DNA of 19,235 nt from Chitinophagaceae bacterium UBA3961 (GTDB lineage Bacteria > Bacteroidota > Bacteroidia > Chitinophagales > Chitinophagaceae). The stretch covers positions 1 to 19,235 of the forward strand of contig DGDD01000160.1 of assembly GCA_002385265.1 (NCBI GenBank), given 5' to 3'. The position numbers and the translations under genes are program-made. This document shows positions 1 to 7,057 of this stretch, in pieces (within the stretch, counting starts at the first letter, position 1; every line of letters begins with the position of its first letter). The notes below the pieces were generated by a model, which worked only from the letters and a program-made list of their open reading frames with translations, made no database searches and was not told the DNA's origin.

Positions 1-50
1 CGAAAGTACCGTTACACCTACTGTAAGCAGTAGGTGTAACGGTACTTTCG
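1..50. repeat. Perfect 23-bp fold-back palindrome at window start
   Basis: Bases 1-23 are the exact reverse complement of bases 28-50, with a 4-base loop (taag, 24-27). The right arm is good coding sequence for the DUF4293 gene that follows. The left arm is not: the same frame meets a TAA at 24-26, in the loop. A genuine hairpin of this perfection inside a membrane-protein reading frame is unlikely. The simplest inference is a fold-back artefact at a contig end, or a chimeric read, so that true genomic sequence starts near base 27-28. A real hairpin cannot be excluded from sequence alone. Confidence 0.9.
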
Positions 51-287
51 GCCATTACTCTTTTTCTATTTAAGAATAGGAAACTGCAGTTAAGACTTAC
101 GGCAGCCGCCATCATTGTTTCACTTTTGTTGATCACTCTTTATTTCGTTGAATCTCAGAAATATACCGAAGGGAAATACGCCCTAACTTCGATCTTTACT
201 TTTGCCATGCCGGTATTTCTGGTGCTGGCGGCAAGAGCCATCTATAAAGACGAACAACTCGTGAAAAGTGCCGATCGCTTTCGTTAG
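27..287 (+). CDS. DUF4293 family membrane protein, C-terminal part only
   Basis: The frame starting at codon 27-29 is open to TAG at 285-287 and gives about 86 residues of a small membrane protein. It has a hydrophobic segment ending in the motif LFLFKNRKLQLRL, a second segment (AAIIVSLLLITLYFV), a third (FTFAMPVFLVLAARAIY) and a charged tail, KDEQLVKSADRFR. This ending is characteristic of DUF4293, a four-helix membrane family of about 140 residues found in Bacteroidota; its function is unknown. The N-terminal third or more lies outside the window, or was lost at the fold-back palindrome, which puts an in-frame TAA at 24-26. The gene ends about 35 bases before an intrinsic terminator. The family call rests on recalled motif similarity, not on a search. 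Confidence 0.8.
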   Translation, partial: AVGVTVLSAITLFLFKNRKLQLRLTAAAIIVSLLLITLYFVESQKYTEGKYALTSIFTFAMPVFLVLAARAIYKDEQLVKSADRFR

Positions 288-315
288 TTTAAGTTTTCTT
301 TTAGTTTACATCAAC

Positions 316-323
316 TATGTTTG
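316..323 (+). promoter_or_regulatory. Possible -7 box (TATGTTTG)
   Basis: TATGTTTG matches the Bacteroidota -7 consensus TAnnTTTG exactly. It lies just upstream of the two candidate ATG codons (328 and 337) of the next gene. No clear TTTG -33 element is visible at the usual spacing. If used, transcription would start inside the terminator hairpin of the preceding gene, giving an almost leaderless mRNA. Confidence 0.3.
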
Positions 324-352
324 CGCCATGAAATTCATGGCGCATTTTTTTT
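322..352 (+). terminator. Intrinsic terminator after the DUF4293 gene
   Basis: A perfect 9-bp stem (TGCGCCATG, 322-330, with CATGGCGCA, 336-344) and 5-base loop are followed directly by eight T (345-352). This is a textbook rho-independent terminator for the upstream plus-strand gene. It contains both candidate ATG start codons of the next gene. Confidence 0.85.
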
Positions 353-879
353 ACAGAAATCTTCAAACCATTTCAAAAAAGCAGGCCTTTGTTGGAGGGG
401 TATTTATTTTGGTGCTTTTACTGAATGGAATTAGTACAAGTGCACAATCGCTAAGCGCCGATAACTTCTTTGGTACTCGAACCAAAAACAGCGCTTTAAT
501 AGATACCCTGATGAAAAAATCAGGATTTACGTTGTTGCAAAAAGAAATGGATACCGCAGCTTCATCCGTTTCGAAGTATTATACCAGTGTTGAAAAAATA
601 GAAGATGATAAAACATGGGTTCGTTCCTTTTCTTATACAGAAATAAAAACAGAACACATAGATTCGAGACTCACAATTTATCGAACCTACAATAAAGAAG
701 AATACCAGAAATTCTTAGTCTGGCTTTTCGAACACCAATTCACCACTGTTAAAAACGAAGACATCAAAGGAGGCAAGTATACTGTGTACAAGAACAGCGA
801 TTTCGAAGTCCGCGTATCAGCATACAATAAGAAAACGGATGGAGGAAGACTTGTGAAGATGTATGAGTTTGAATTCTAG
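328..879 (+). CDS. Small secreted protein of unknown function
   Basis: I do not recognise this protein. From ATG 328 it has 183 residues (180 from ATG 337). A lysine pair and a hydrophobic stretch (FVGGVFILVLLLNGI) are followed by a likely signal-peptidase site near STSAQS, so the mature part (about 145 residues) is probably periplasmic or outer-surface. It is rich in charged residues, has no cysteine, and alternates short beta-like and helical stretches. The open frame extends upstream to a GTG at 268, but that would overlap the DUF4293 end and put a second hydrophobic segment before the signal peptide, so a start at 328 or 337 is preferred. Both ATGs lie in the terminator stem of the preceding gene. 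The gene converges on uvrA with an 83-base gap filled by heptad repeats. Confidence 0.6.
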   Translation: MKFMAHFFYRNLQTISKKQAFVGGVFILVLLLNGISTSAQSLSADNFFGTRTKNSALIDTLMKKSGFTLLQKEMDTAASSVSKYYTSVEKIEDDKTWVRSFSYTEIKTEHIDSRLTIYRTYNKEEYQKFLVWLFEHQFTTVKNEDIKGGKYTVYKNSDFEVRVSAYNKKTDGGRLVKMYEFEF

Positions 880-880
880 A

Positions 881-968
881 GCGTTTTGAGTTCAAAGTTA
901 TAAGTTTTGAGTTTTAAGATGGTATTGAAAAAACCTACTACTTAAAACTCAAAACTGAATACTTATAA
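881..968. repeat. Convergent TTTTRAG heptad arrays forming a 16-bp hairpin
   Basis: From 881 the sequence has a 7-nt period (units such as AAGTTTT and GAGTTTT, 881-918), beginning 2 bases after the stop of the upstream gene. From 941 to 968 the reverse complement of the same unit occurs, running into the uvrA stop codon (963-965). Bases 903-918 and 941-956 are a perfect 16-bp inverted repeat around a 22-base spacer. Each gene thus carries the same heptad tail in its own coding sense. There is no T-run after the stem, so it is not a classical terminator, though it could end or protect transcripts from both sides. Confidence 0.75.
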
Positions 969-3767
969 AAACTTCCCTGTTTGACTGCCTTTCACCAATT
1001 TCAATCCTTCCGGTTCACCACTATATACTAGTGTACCGCCACCGTCACCGGCTTCGGGACCCAAATCGATCACCCAATCTGCCGAACGAATCACATCCGT
1101 ATTGTGTTCAATTACGAGAATGGAATGTCCTTGATCGATCAAGGCATTAAAAGATTCCAGTAATTTATTGATGTCGTGAAAATGCAAGCCTGTTGTTGGC
1201 TCGTCGAAAATAAATAGTATATGCCCTTGAGCTTTTCCTTTTCCAAGAAAAGAAGCCAATTTCACACGTTGCGCTTCACCACCCGATAGAGTATCCGAAG
1301 ATTGTCCAAGTTTGATATAACCAAGTCCAACTTTTTGAAGCGGACTGATTTTGTTTACAATGTCTTTCTCATCCTTAAAGAATTCGATTGCCTGGTCTAC
1401 ACTCATTTCCAAAATATCAGCAATGTTTTTCTCGCGGTAATGCACTTCCAATACTTCTTCTTTAAAACGTTTGCCGCCGCAGCTTTCACAAGTTAAATGC
1501 ACATCCGCCAGAAACTGCATCTCTACTACTTGTTCGCCTTCACCTTTACAGGTATCGCAGCGCCCACCATCAACATTGAAAGAGAAATGCTTGGGTTGAA
1601 ATCCGCGTAATTTGCTTAGTGGTTGACTGGCATACAAATCACGGATTTCGTCGTAGGCTTTGATATAAGTAATCGGATTGCTTCTTGAACTTTTTCCGAT
1701 GGGGTTTTGATCCACCATTTCAATTTGTGTAATGAATTCCACATCACCGGTAACAGCTTTGTGCAATCCCACTTTATCTCCTGCCAATCCTTTGATCTTT
1801 TGCAAAGCGGGATACAATATCTGTTTTACCAAGGTGGTTTTACCACTGCCACTCACTCCGCTTACTGCCGTTAATATTTGTAATGGAAATTCCACAGAAA
1901 TATTCTTCAGATTGTTCTGCATGGCTCCTTCCACTTTTACAGACCTGCGCCACTTGCGTACTTTCTTTGGAGGAAGAATACCCAGTTCTCCCTTTAAGTA
2001 TTTTCCGGTTAAGCTTTCTTTGTTCTTAATAATGGAATCATAATTTCCCTGGGCTATCACTTCACCACCTAAATGAGAAGCCAAAGGTCCCATGTCAATA
2101 ATATAGTCGGCTTCCCGCATCATCATCTCATCGTGCTCTACTACTACAACGGTATTACCTAGATCGCGCAATTCTTTCAATACTTTGATCAAGCGTTCTG
2201 TATCGCGCGCGTGCAGTCCGATCGAAGGTTCATCCAATATATATAAGGAGTTAGTCAGATTGCTTCCTAAAGAGCGGGTTAATTGTATGCGCTGGCTTTC
2301 TCCGCCACTTAAAGTATTGGCCAATCTGCTTAAGGTTAAATACCCCAGCCCCACATCGAGCAATGTTTTAAGGCGGTGATGAATTTCCAACAATACTCTC
2401 TTTCCTACTTCTTTCTCATAGGTAGAAAGCTTCAACTCATCGAACCATTTTTTCAAATCTTTTACCGGCATTTCACAAAGCTCTCCAATATGAGCTCCTC
2501 CAATTTTCACATACAGTGCTTCTTTTCGAAGTCGGTAGCCGTTGCAATCGGGGCAAGTTGTGCGTCCGCGATAGCGAGATAGCAATACACGGTATTGCAC
2601 TTTATACAAGTTCGATTCTACTTCTTTGAAAAAATCATTGATCCCAAGCATATCGGCCCCACCTTCCCACAAGGTTTTGTATTGTGCTTTGGTGAGTTCC
2701 ATGATGGGTTTGTGAACCGGGAAATCTGATTTGCGCGCGCCTTTAATGAATTGGTCTCTCCACCAACCCAGCTTTTCACCTTTCCATGGAGCAACAGCTC
2801 CGTCGTAAATACTGAGTCGTCGATCAGGAATTACCAAATCGGTATCAATACCCAATACCTGACTAAAGCCTTCACAGGTTGGACAAGCGCCAAATGGGTT
2901 ATTAAATGAGAAGAGATTGGGAACGGGTTCTTCGAAAACGATTCCATCCAATTCAAATTTATTGGAGAAGTGAAGGTGTTTGTCACCATCGATTTCCAAT
3001 TCCATGGCCCCCTCACCTTCATAGAAAGCGGTGGTAACAGAATCGGCGATGCGGTGAAGATCTTCCTCCTCAAATTCTTTTGTTACGATACGATCAATTA
3101 AAATATAGCAGGCTTTTGTGGGCTTCCAAGAGGCGTCTTCCAATAAATCTTCGATGCGAAGTGGAGCACCGTTCTCGTATAATCGAGTAAAGCCCTTTTG
3201 CATTAGAATATTCAGCTCTTCTGCAGGCTTTCGGTTCTTATGTTGTTTGAAAGGAACAATGATCATTACTTTGGAACCCTTCTTCAATCCTTCGATAGCC
3301 GTTACTACGTCTTTTACATCGTCTTTCTTCACTTCCCTACCCGAAACAGGAGAGATGGTTTTTCCAACGCGAGCAAAGAAGAGTCGGAGATAGTCGTAGA
3401 TCTCGGTCATACTACCTACTGTAGAGCGGGGGGTTCTTGTAATTACTTTTTGCTCAATAGCGATCGCAGGGCAGAGCCCTTTGATGAAATCCACATCGGG
3501 CTTCACCATTCTTGCCATGAATTGCCTCGCATAGGCACTCAAGCTTTCGGCGTAGCGACGCTGGCCTTCTGCAAAGAGGGTATCAATGGTCAAGGAACTT
3601 TTACCCGAACCGGAAACACCGGTTACTACCACTAACTTATTGCGCGGGATACCCACGGAAACGTTCTTTAGATTGTGAACGCGGGCTCCTTGAATAAAAA
3701 TTTCGTCAGCAGCTGACAAATGTGATTTATTTGTGGATTTTGTGCTAGATTTACTCTCCGTCCTCAT
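963..3767 (-). CDS. uvrA: UvrA, excinuclease ABC subunit A
   Basis: UvrA is the damage-recognition ATPase of nucleotide excision repair; it loads UvrB on damaged DNA in the cytoplasm. The 934-residue length is normal. Visible features in order: Walker A GVSGSGKSS at 50-58; the UvrB-binding/insertion region (about 90-290); a cysteine pair CPTC at 295-298 and its partner CPDC at 405-408; ABC signature LSGGES near 486 and Walker B LYILDEPS near 508; second Walker A GVSGSGKTT at 637-645; the main zinc finger C737-X2-C740-X19-C760-X2-C763; and a second signature LSGGEAQR with Walker B FIFDEPTTGLH. All key residues are present. The ATG at 3765-3767 gives a 20-residue Ser/Thr/Lys-rich lead before the conserved core. 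A weak -7 like box (TAATTTTC on the minus strand, 3778-3785) lies 10 bases upstream. It is divergent from the ECF sigma gene. Confidence 0.97.
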   Translation of the reverse strand: MRTESKSSTKSTNKSHLSAADEIFIQGARVHNLKNVSVGIPRNKLVVVTGVSGSGKSSLTIDTLFAEGQRRYAESLSAYARQFMARMVKPDVDFIKGLCPAIAIEQKVITRTPRSTVGSMTEIYDYLRLFFARVGKTISPVSGREVKKDDVKDVVTAIEGLKKGSKVMIIVPFKQHKNRKPAEELNILMQKGFTRLYENGAPLRIEDLLEDASWKPTKACYILIDRIVTKEFEEEDLHRIADSVTTAFYEGEGAMELEIDGDKHLHFSNKFELDGIVFEEPVPNLFSFNNPFGACPTCEGFSQVLGIDTDLVIPDRRLSIYDGAVAPWKGEKLGWWRDQFIKGARKSDFPVHKPIMELTKAQYKTLWEGGADMLGINDFFKEVESNLYKVQYRVLLSRYRGRTTCPDCNGYRLRKEALYVKIGGAHIGELCEMPVKDLKKWFDELKLSTYEKEVGKRVLLEIHHRLKTLLDVGLGYLTLSRLANTLSGGESQRIQLTRSLGSNLTNSLYILDEPSIGLHARDTERLIKVLKELRDLGNTVVVVEHDEMMMREADYIIDMGPLASHLGGEVIAQGNYDSIIKNKESLTGKYLKGELGILPPKKVRKWRRSVKVEGAMQNNLKNISVEFPLQILTAVSGVSGSGKTTLVKQILYPALQKIKGLAGDKVGLHKAVTGDVEFITQIEMVDQNPIGKSSRSNPITYIKAYDEIRDLYASQPLSKLRGFQPKHFSFNVDGGRCDTCKGEGEQVVEMQFLADVHLTCESCGGKRFKEEVLEVHYREKNIADILEMSVDQAIEFFKDEKDIVNKISPLQKVGLGYIKLGQSSDTLSGGEAQRVKLASFLGKGKAQGHILFIFDEPTTGLHFHDINKLLESFNALIDQGHSILVIEHNTDVIRSADWVIDLGPEAGDGGGTLVYSGEPEGLKLVKGSQTGKFL

Positions 3768-3867
3768 AAATAGACCGGAAAATTACGAAGGTCCCTCCAA
3801 GAAAAAACTAAAATTTTTGTCATCTTATTCACATCGGAGGAAAAATATTTTAAAAATTATCATAAAG

Positions 3868-3898
3868 TTTGGTTTTTTCACAAAAGTGTATATCTTTA
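3868..3898 (+). promoter_or_regulatory. Promoter of the ECF sigma gene
   Basis: TTTG at 3868-3871 and TATCTTTA at 3891-3898 (one mismatch to TAnnTTTG) are separated by 19 bases, matching Bacteroidota -33/-7 geometry. Transcription would start near 3905 and leave a 5' leader of about 130 bases, in which I see no strong structure. Confidence 0.5.
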
Positions 3899-4035
3899 GC
3901 ACATAATTCACATTTGAATAACAAACTAAACTGTTTCGCCTATTGAATTGAGCACTTCTACTCCGAAAAGCCGTTTTAAATAAAATCCATAACATAACAA
4001 ATATCCTATCACCTTCAAAAACCCGTAGAAGTTTT

Positions 4036-4617
4036 ATGAATTCCCTACGTAAAAAAACCGACCATGAACTAATCCAAGATTTCCAAGAGGGAAATCTCAA
4101 TGCGCTCGAAGTCCTCGTTATCCGTCACAAGGACAAAATGTACACCTCCATCTTATTCCTGGTAAAAGACAAGTATTTAGCTGAAGACATCTTCCAGGAC
4201 GTTCTCATTAAAATTATTGATACCATCCGCGGTGGACGTTACACCGAAGAAGGTAAGTTTTTGCCTTGGGCAATGCGTATTGCGCACAACTTGTGTGTAG
4301 ACCATTTCCGCAAAGTAAAACGCACTCCCGCCATTAAAACCAGCGATGATCGCGACATCTTCGAAGTGTTGAACTTCACAGAAGAAGGTGCTGACGCCAA
4401 AATGATGAAGCGTCAAAGCCACGACCGCGTTCGTCAAATGCTGGATTTGTTGCCCGACGATCAACGCGAAGTGATCATCTTACGTCACTATGCCGATTTA
4501 AGCTTTAAAGAAATTGCAGCTTTAACAAATTGCAGTATCAATACGGCTTTAGGTCGCATGCGTTACGGGTTAATTAACCTCCGCAAAATGATGTTGCAAA
4601 AGAAAATCGCTCTCTAA
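4036..4617 (+). CDS. ECF-type RNA polymerase sigma factor
   Basis: This is a 193-residue group 4 (ECF, RpoE-like) sigma factor that directs RNA polymerase to a specific promoter set. Sigma-2 covers about residues 8-75, with a core-binding region including YLAEDIFQDVL and a -10-recognition segment around WAMRIAHNLCVDHFRK. Sigma-4 covers about 135-188, with LPDDQREVIILRHY and the helix-turn-helix around FKEIAALTNCSINTALGRMR. There is no sigma-3 domain, as expected. The linker (about 100-130) is acidic. The ATG at 4036 fits; the minus-strand open frame overlapping it is a shadow. No FecR-like or zinc-binding anti-sigma gene follows: the gene ends with a long 3' tail and a strong terminator, so it is monocistronic here. 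Its regulon cannot be read from this window. Confidence 0.93.
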   Translation: MNSLRKKTDHELIQDFQEGNLNALEVLVIRHKDKMYTSILFLVKDKYLAEDIFQDVLIKIIDTIRGGRYTEEGKFLPWAMRIAHNLCVDHFRKVKRTPAIKTSDDRDIFEVLNFTEEGADAKMMKRQSHDRVRQMLDLLPDDQREVIILRHYADLSFKEIAALTNCSINTALGRMRYGLINLRKMMLQKKIAL

Positions 4618-4702
4618 TTGGTTTAAGTAAGTTTTAACGGATGTGATATGGTTCCAAAACTAGCTGTCCGTAAATTTACAAAACTGCTTGAGTGATAATA
4701 TT

Positions 4703-4759
4703 GTCATGCTGGTTCTCCCTCATACGAAAGAATTGCTCTGAAGGCTGACCCAGTATGAC
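4703..4759. repeat. Imperfect hairpin between sigma gene and terminator
   Basis: GTCATGCTGG (4703-4712) can pair along all 10 positions with CCAGTATGAC (4750-4759), one position being G-U. The loop is 37 bases. It resembles a class of intergenic hairpins in Bacteroidota that begin with GTCAT and end with ATGAC, but I cannot confirm other copies from this window. It lies in the 3' untranslated part of the sigma transcript, before its terminator. Confidence 0.45.
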
Positions 4760-4768
4760 GCCTAACTA

Positions 4769-4809
4769 ATCGGCTCACATGGTACGAACATGTGAGCCGA
4801 TTTTTTTTT
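4769..4809 (+). terminator. Strong intrinsic terminator of the ECF sigma transcript
   Basis: A perfect 13-bp stem (4769-4781 with 4789-4801) with a 7-base loop (gtacgaa) is followed by a run of nine T starting at 4801. It lies about 150 bases after the sigma stop codon. On the minus strand no T-run follows, so it is one-directional. Confidence 0.92.
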
Positions 4810-4835
4810 GAAGAGTGGTGAGTTCTGTGATTTGG

Positions 4836-4877
4836 GTGTTAGGCTTTAGGCCTTAGGCCTTAGGTGTTAGGCATTAA
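4836..4877. repeat. GCCTTAG-type heptad array (six units)
   Basis: Six 7-base units run in perfect register from 4836: GTGTTAG, GCTTTAG, two GCCTTAG, GTGTTAG, then GCATTAA. Positions 4-7 (TTAG or TTAA) are almost invariant and the first three vary. The array lies in the gap between the sigma terminator and the end of dsbD. This 394-base gap (4618-5011) has no coding potential that I can support. Confidence 0.8.
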
Positions 4878-4888
4878 GTAATGCATTC

Positions 4889-4926
4889 ACCGCTAAGAGC
4901 GCAGAGACCGCAAAGCATTCGCAAAG
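4889..4926. repeat. CCGCAAAG-type nonamer array
   Basis: Four units with a period of about 9 bases: ACCGCTAAG (4889), AGCGCAGAG (4898), ACCGCAAAG (4907) and, after CAT, TCGCAAAG (4919-4926). Units with CGCAAAG cores recur as dispersed short intergenic repeats in various bacteria; here it stands next to heptad arrays of different sequence. Confidence 0.7.
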
Positions 4927-4931
4927 TCTTT

Positions 4932-4974
4932 GTCCTCCTCTCCTCGCTCTTCGTCTCTTTTCATCCTCGCTCCT
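4932..4974. repeat. CTCCTCG-type pyrimidine-rich heptads
   Basis: An almost pure pyrimidine tract with approximate 7-base units, clearest at 4940-4960 (CTCCTCG, CTCTTCG, TCTCTTT). Its reverse complement resembles the purine-rich tract at 17089-17118, so the same repeat type occurs twice in the window in opposite orientation. Confidence 0.5.
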
Positions 4975-4989
4975 GTACACTGCTGTTTC

Positions 4990-5014
4990 ATTATTAATTA
5001 TTAATTCTTAATTA
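4990..5014 (-). repeat. TTAANAA heptad tail of dsbD
   Basis: On the minus strand the dsbD stop TAA (5014-5012) is followed without a gap by TTAAGAA, TTAATAA and TTAATAA. The arrangement is the same as that after the CDGSH gene at 17448-17480. There is no hairpin or T-run, so it is not an intrinsic terminator by itself. Confidence 0.8.
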
Positions 5015-6985
5015 CTTCAGCCCCTGCTCCAACCAAGCCTTATACTCCTTCACATTTGGCGTATACCCAACAGGTTTAGTGATTAGGTTTTCGTCGGCAG
5101 TGATTACTGCATATAAGGGTTGAGAAGCGTTTTTGAAGTTTTCCGATTGGAAAGTGCTGTAGAGATCGCCCACTGTTTTGATCGGTACTTTGGCACCTTC
5201 TGTATTGGTATAAAGAAATTGATCTTCGTCCTTTAACACTCTTCGATCATCAACATACAAACTCAACAAAATGTATTTCTTTTCGATGATCTCTTTTACT
5301 TCCGGATCGGTCCACACATTTTCCTCCATCTTTCTACAGTTCACACAAGCCCAACCGGTAAAGTCGATCAAGATACGCTTGTTCTCTTTTTTCGCCAAGG
5401 CCAATGCCGCTTCGTAATCATTCACCACTTGAGGCTCTACGCGTCCTTCGGTTGTCCCTTTCTTACCATACCAACTATAACTCAACGGCGGTGGAAATCC
5501 GCTGATCAGCGATAAGTTGGCATACTTGGTATTGGTTAAACCGGGCACCATGTATAGAGCAAATATCAAAAAGATCGTTGCAAGTATTTTTCTTCCCAAA
5601 CTCAATTTAGGCGGTGGTGGATCGTAGCTAAATTTCAACACACCAAACAAATACAAAGAAGTAGCCAATGCAATGGCAATCCAAATGGCAAAGAAGGTTT
5701 CACGCTTCAAAATTCCCCAATGCTCTACTAAATCGGCATTGCTAATGAACTTGATCATTAAGGCTAGTTCAATAAAGGCAAATACAATTTTCACCGTATT
5801 CATCCAGCTTCCGGAGCGGGGTAATGAATTCAAGAAACGAGGGAACAAGGCAAACAAACCGAATGGCAGCCCGAGCGCGATTCCAAATCCGGCCAACGCA
5901 ACGGTTAATTGAATGGCGCCGCCATTATCGGTCAAAGCCCCTACCAGTAAGGTTCCCAAGATAGGACCGGTACAAGAGAACGACACGATGGCCAGCGTCA
6001 TTGCCATAAAAAAGATACCGCCAATGCTTCCCATGTCGCCTTTTGAATCAACTTTATTGGCAATGCTGCTTGGCAAGCCAATTTCATAGAGTCCAAAAAA
6101 GGAAAGTGCGAACACCAAAAAGATGGCCGCAAAGAATAGGTTCAACCAAGCATTGGTTGCAATGTTATTAAGTATAGCAGCATTCCCTGCTTCCAAGAAA
6201 TAAAAAGGAACACTGATAATCACGTAGATCAGGAAGATGAAAAACCCATAGAGAAAAGCATTGCGAATTCCCTTCTTGGGATCCGTTGCCTTTTTCGTAA
6301 AGAAACTAACGGTCATGGGTATCATTGGAAAAGTACAAGGCATTACGAGTGCTAAAAGTCCTCCGGCAATACCAAGTAAAAAAATAGACCATAAGCTTTT
6401 CTTTCCTTCTGCACCGGTTCCTCCAACATCATAAGTGGGATGATCAACATCAATCGCATTTCGTTTAATTCGCGCTGCTCCGCTAGTTGATCCGGCTAAT
6501 TCAGCCGATACCAGTGTGGCCGCACCGGATGCATCAATTTTGATTTTAAAGGGAACATCGATGGGATTGGTAAAATTATCGGCTTTAAAGGCCATGTATT
6601 TCAACGCGCCTTTGATCAAAGTATTAGGGGCCGCATCAAAAGATAGTAATACGGTGCCATTCGATTTAAAATATTGAACATCGGCTTCCAAAAGTGAGTT
6701 CTTTTCTTTCACCGTGTTGCCTTCCGATTTCAATTGAAGATTCGAAACCGTTACGCCCGAATCAAACGCTACTCTTGTATTGGGAAAATCATCGCTCATT
6801 TCAGGAGCAAAAACACCCCAGCCGTTGTCTATAGATGCAGTGGCGGCAATAGTGTAATGTCCCTGTTCCCATTTTACAATTTTAAAGTTCCATTTTGCGG
6901 GATTCACCAATGAATCTTGCGCTTGAATATTTCCAAACAAAAGAGTCAAACAACCTATCAACAAGAACTGTACGCTGCGTTTCAT
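5012..6985 (-). CDS. dsbD: Thiol:disulfide interchange protein DsbD with Cys-less N-terminal domain
   Basis: DsbD carries reducing electrons from cytoplasmic thioredoxin across the inner membrane to periplasmic partners. The 657 residues show a signal peptide (1-22), an N-terminal DsbD-alpha-like immunoglobulin fold (about 25-155), a linker, a membrane domain of about eight helices (about 197-480) with the redox cysteines C217 (VMPCTFP) and C338 (SFSCTGP), and a C-terminal thioredoxin domain with C547-V-N-C550 (WACVNC). The odd point is the N-terminal domain: the positions of its usual cysteine pair are F133 and F138, and it has no cysteine at all outside the signal peptide. The separate protein encoded just upstream has C133 and C138 at the matching places. 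The start at 6985 gives a normal signal peptide. A terminator lies 18 bases upstream, and the stop runs into a heptad array. Confidence 0.93.
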   Translation of the reverse strand: MKRSVQFLLIGCLTLLFGNIQAQDSLVNPAKWNFKIVKWEQGHYTIAATASIDNGWGVFAPEMSDDFPNTRVAFDSGVTVSNLQLKSEGNTVKEKNSLLEADVQYFKSNGTVLLSFDAAPNTLIKGALKYMAFKADNFTNPIDVPFKIKIDASGAATLVSAELAGSTSGAARIKRNAIDVDHPTYDVGGTGAEGKKSLWSIFLLGIAGGLLALVMPCTFPMIPMTVSFFTKKATDPKKGIRNAFLYGFFIFLIYVIISVPFYFLEAGNAAILNNIATNAWLNLFFAAIFLVFALSFFGLYEIGLPSSIANKVDSKGDMGSIGGIFFMAMTLAIVSFSCTGPILGTLLVGALTDNGGAIQLTVALAGFGIALGLPFGLFALFPRFLNSLPRSGSWMNTVKIVFAFIELALMIKFISNADLVEHWGILKRETFFAIWIAIALATSLYLFGVLKFSYDPPPPKLSLGRKILATIFLIFALYMVPGLTNTKYANLSLISGFPPPLSYSWYGKKGTTEGRVEPQVVNDYEAALALAKKENKRILIDFTGWACVNCRKMEENVWTDPEVKEIIEKKYILLSLYVDDRRVLKDEDQFLYTNTEGAKVPIKTVGDLYSTFQSENFKNASQPLYAVITADENLITKPVGYTPNVKEYKAWLEQGLK

Positions 6986-7003
6986 ATCGTCTATTCGCTT
7001 ATT

Positions 7004-7034
7004 AAAAAAAACGGGCTTCTGAAACAGAAACCCG
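7004..7034 (-). terminator. Intrinsic terminator between the two Dsb genes
   Basis: Read on the minus strand, CGGGTTTCTG and CAGAAGCCCG form a 10-bp stem (one G-U) with a 3-base loop, followed by eight T (7011-7004). It lies after the small DsbD-alpha-like gene and its T-run ends only 18 bases before the dsbD ATG, leaving little room for a separate promoter. It may act as an attenuator that lowers dsbD expression relative to the small partner. Confidence 0.85.
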
Positions 7035-7057
7035 ATATATCACGTAAATGTAGTTAA

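Noticed and set aside
268..327. GTG start at 268 giving a 203-residue version of the small secreted protein
   Set aside because: It overlaps the DUF4293 coding end in another frame and adds an extra hydrophobic segment before the signal peptide; ATG 328 or 337 is more plausible.
3240..3635. 131-codon plus-strand frame opposite uvrA
   Set aside because: It lies wholly inside the strongly conserved uvrA coding region on the other strand and has no family-like features.
3825..4100. Minus-strand frame across the uvrA/sigma gap
   Set aside because: It overlaps the sigma-factor start and promoter and reads as compositionally random sequence.
4618..4768. tRNA or structured RNA gene after the sigma factor
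   Set aside because: No cloverleaf, T-loop or acceptor pairing found; only one imperfect hairpin (4703-4759) is supported.
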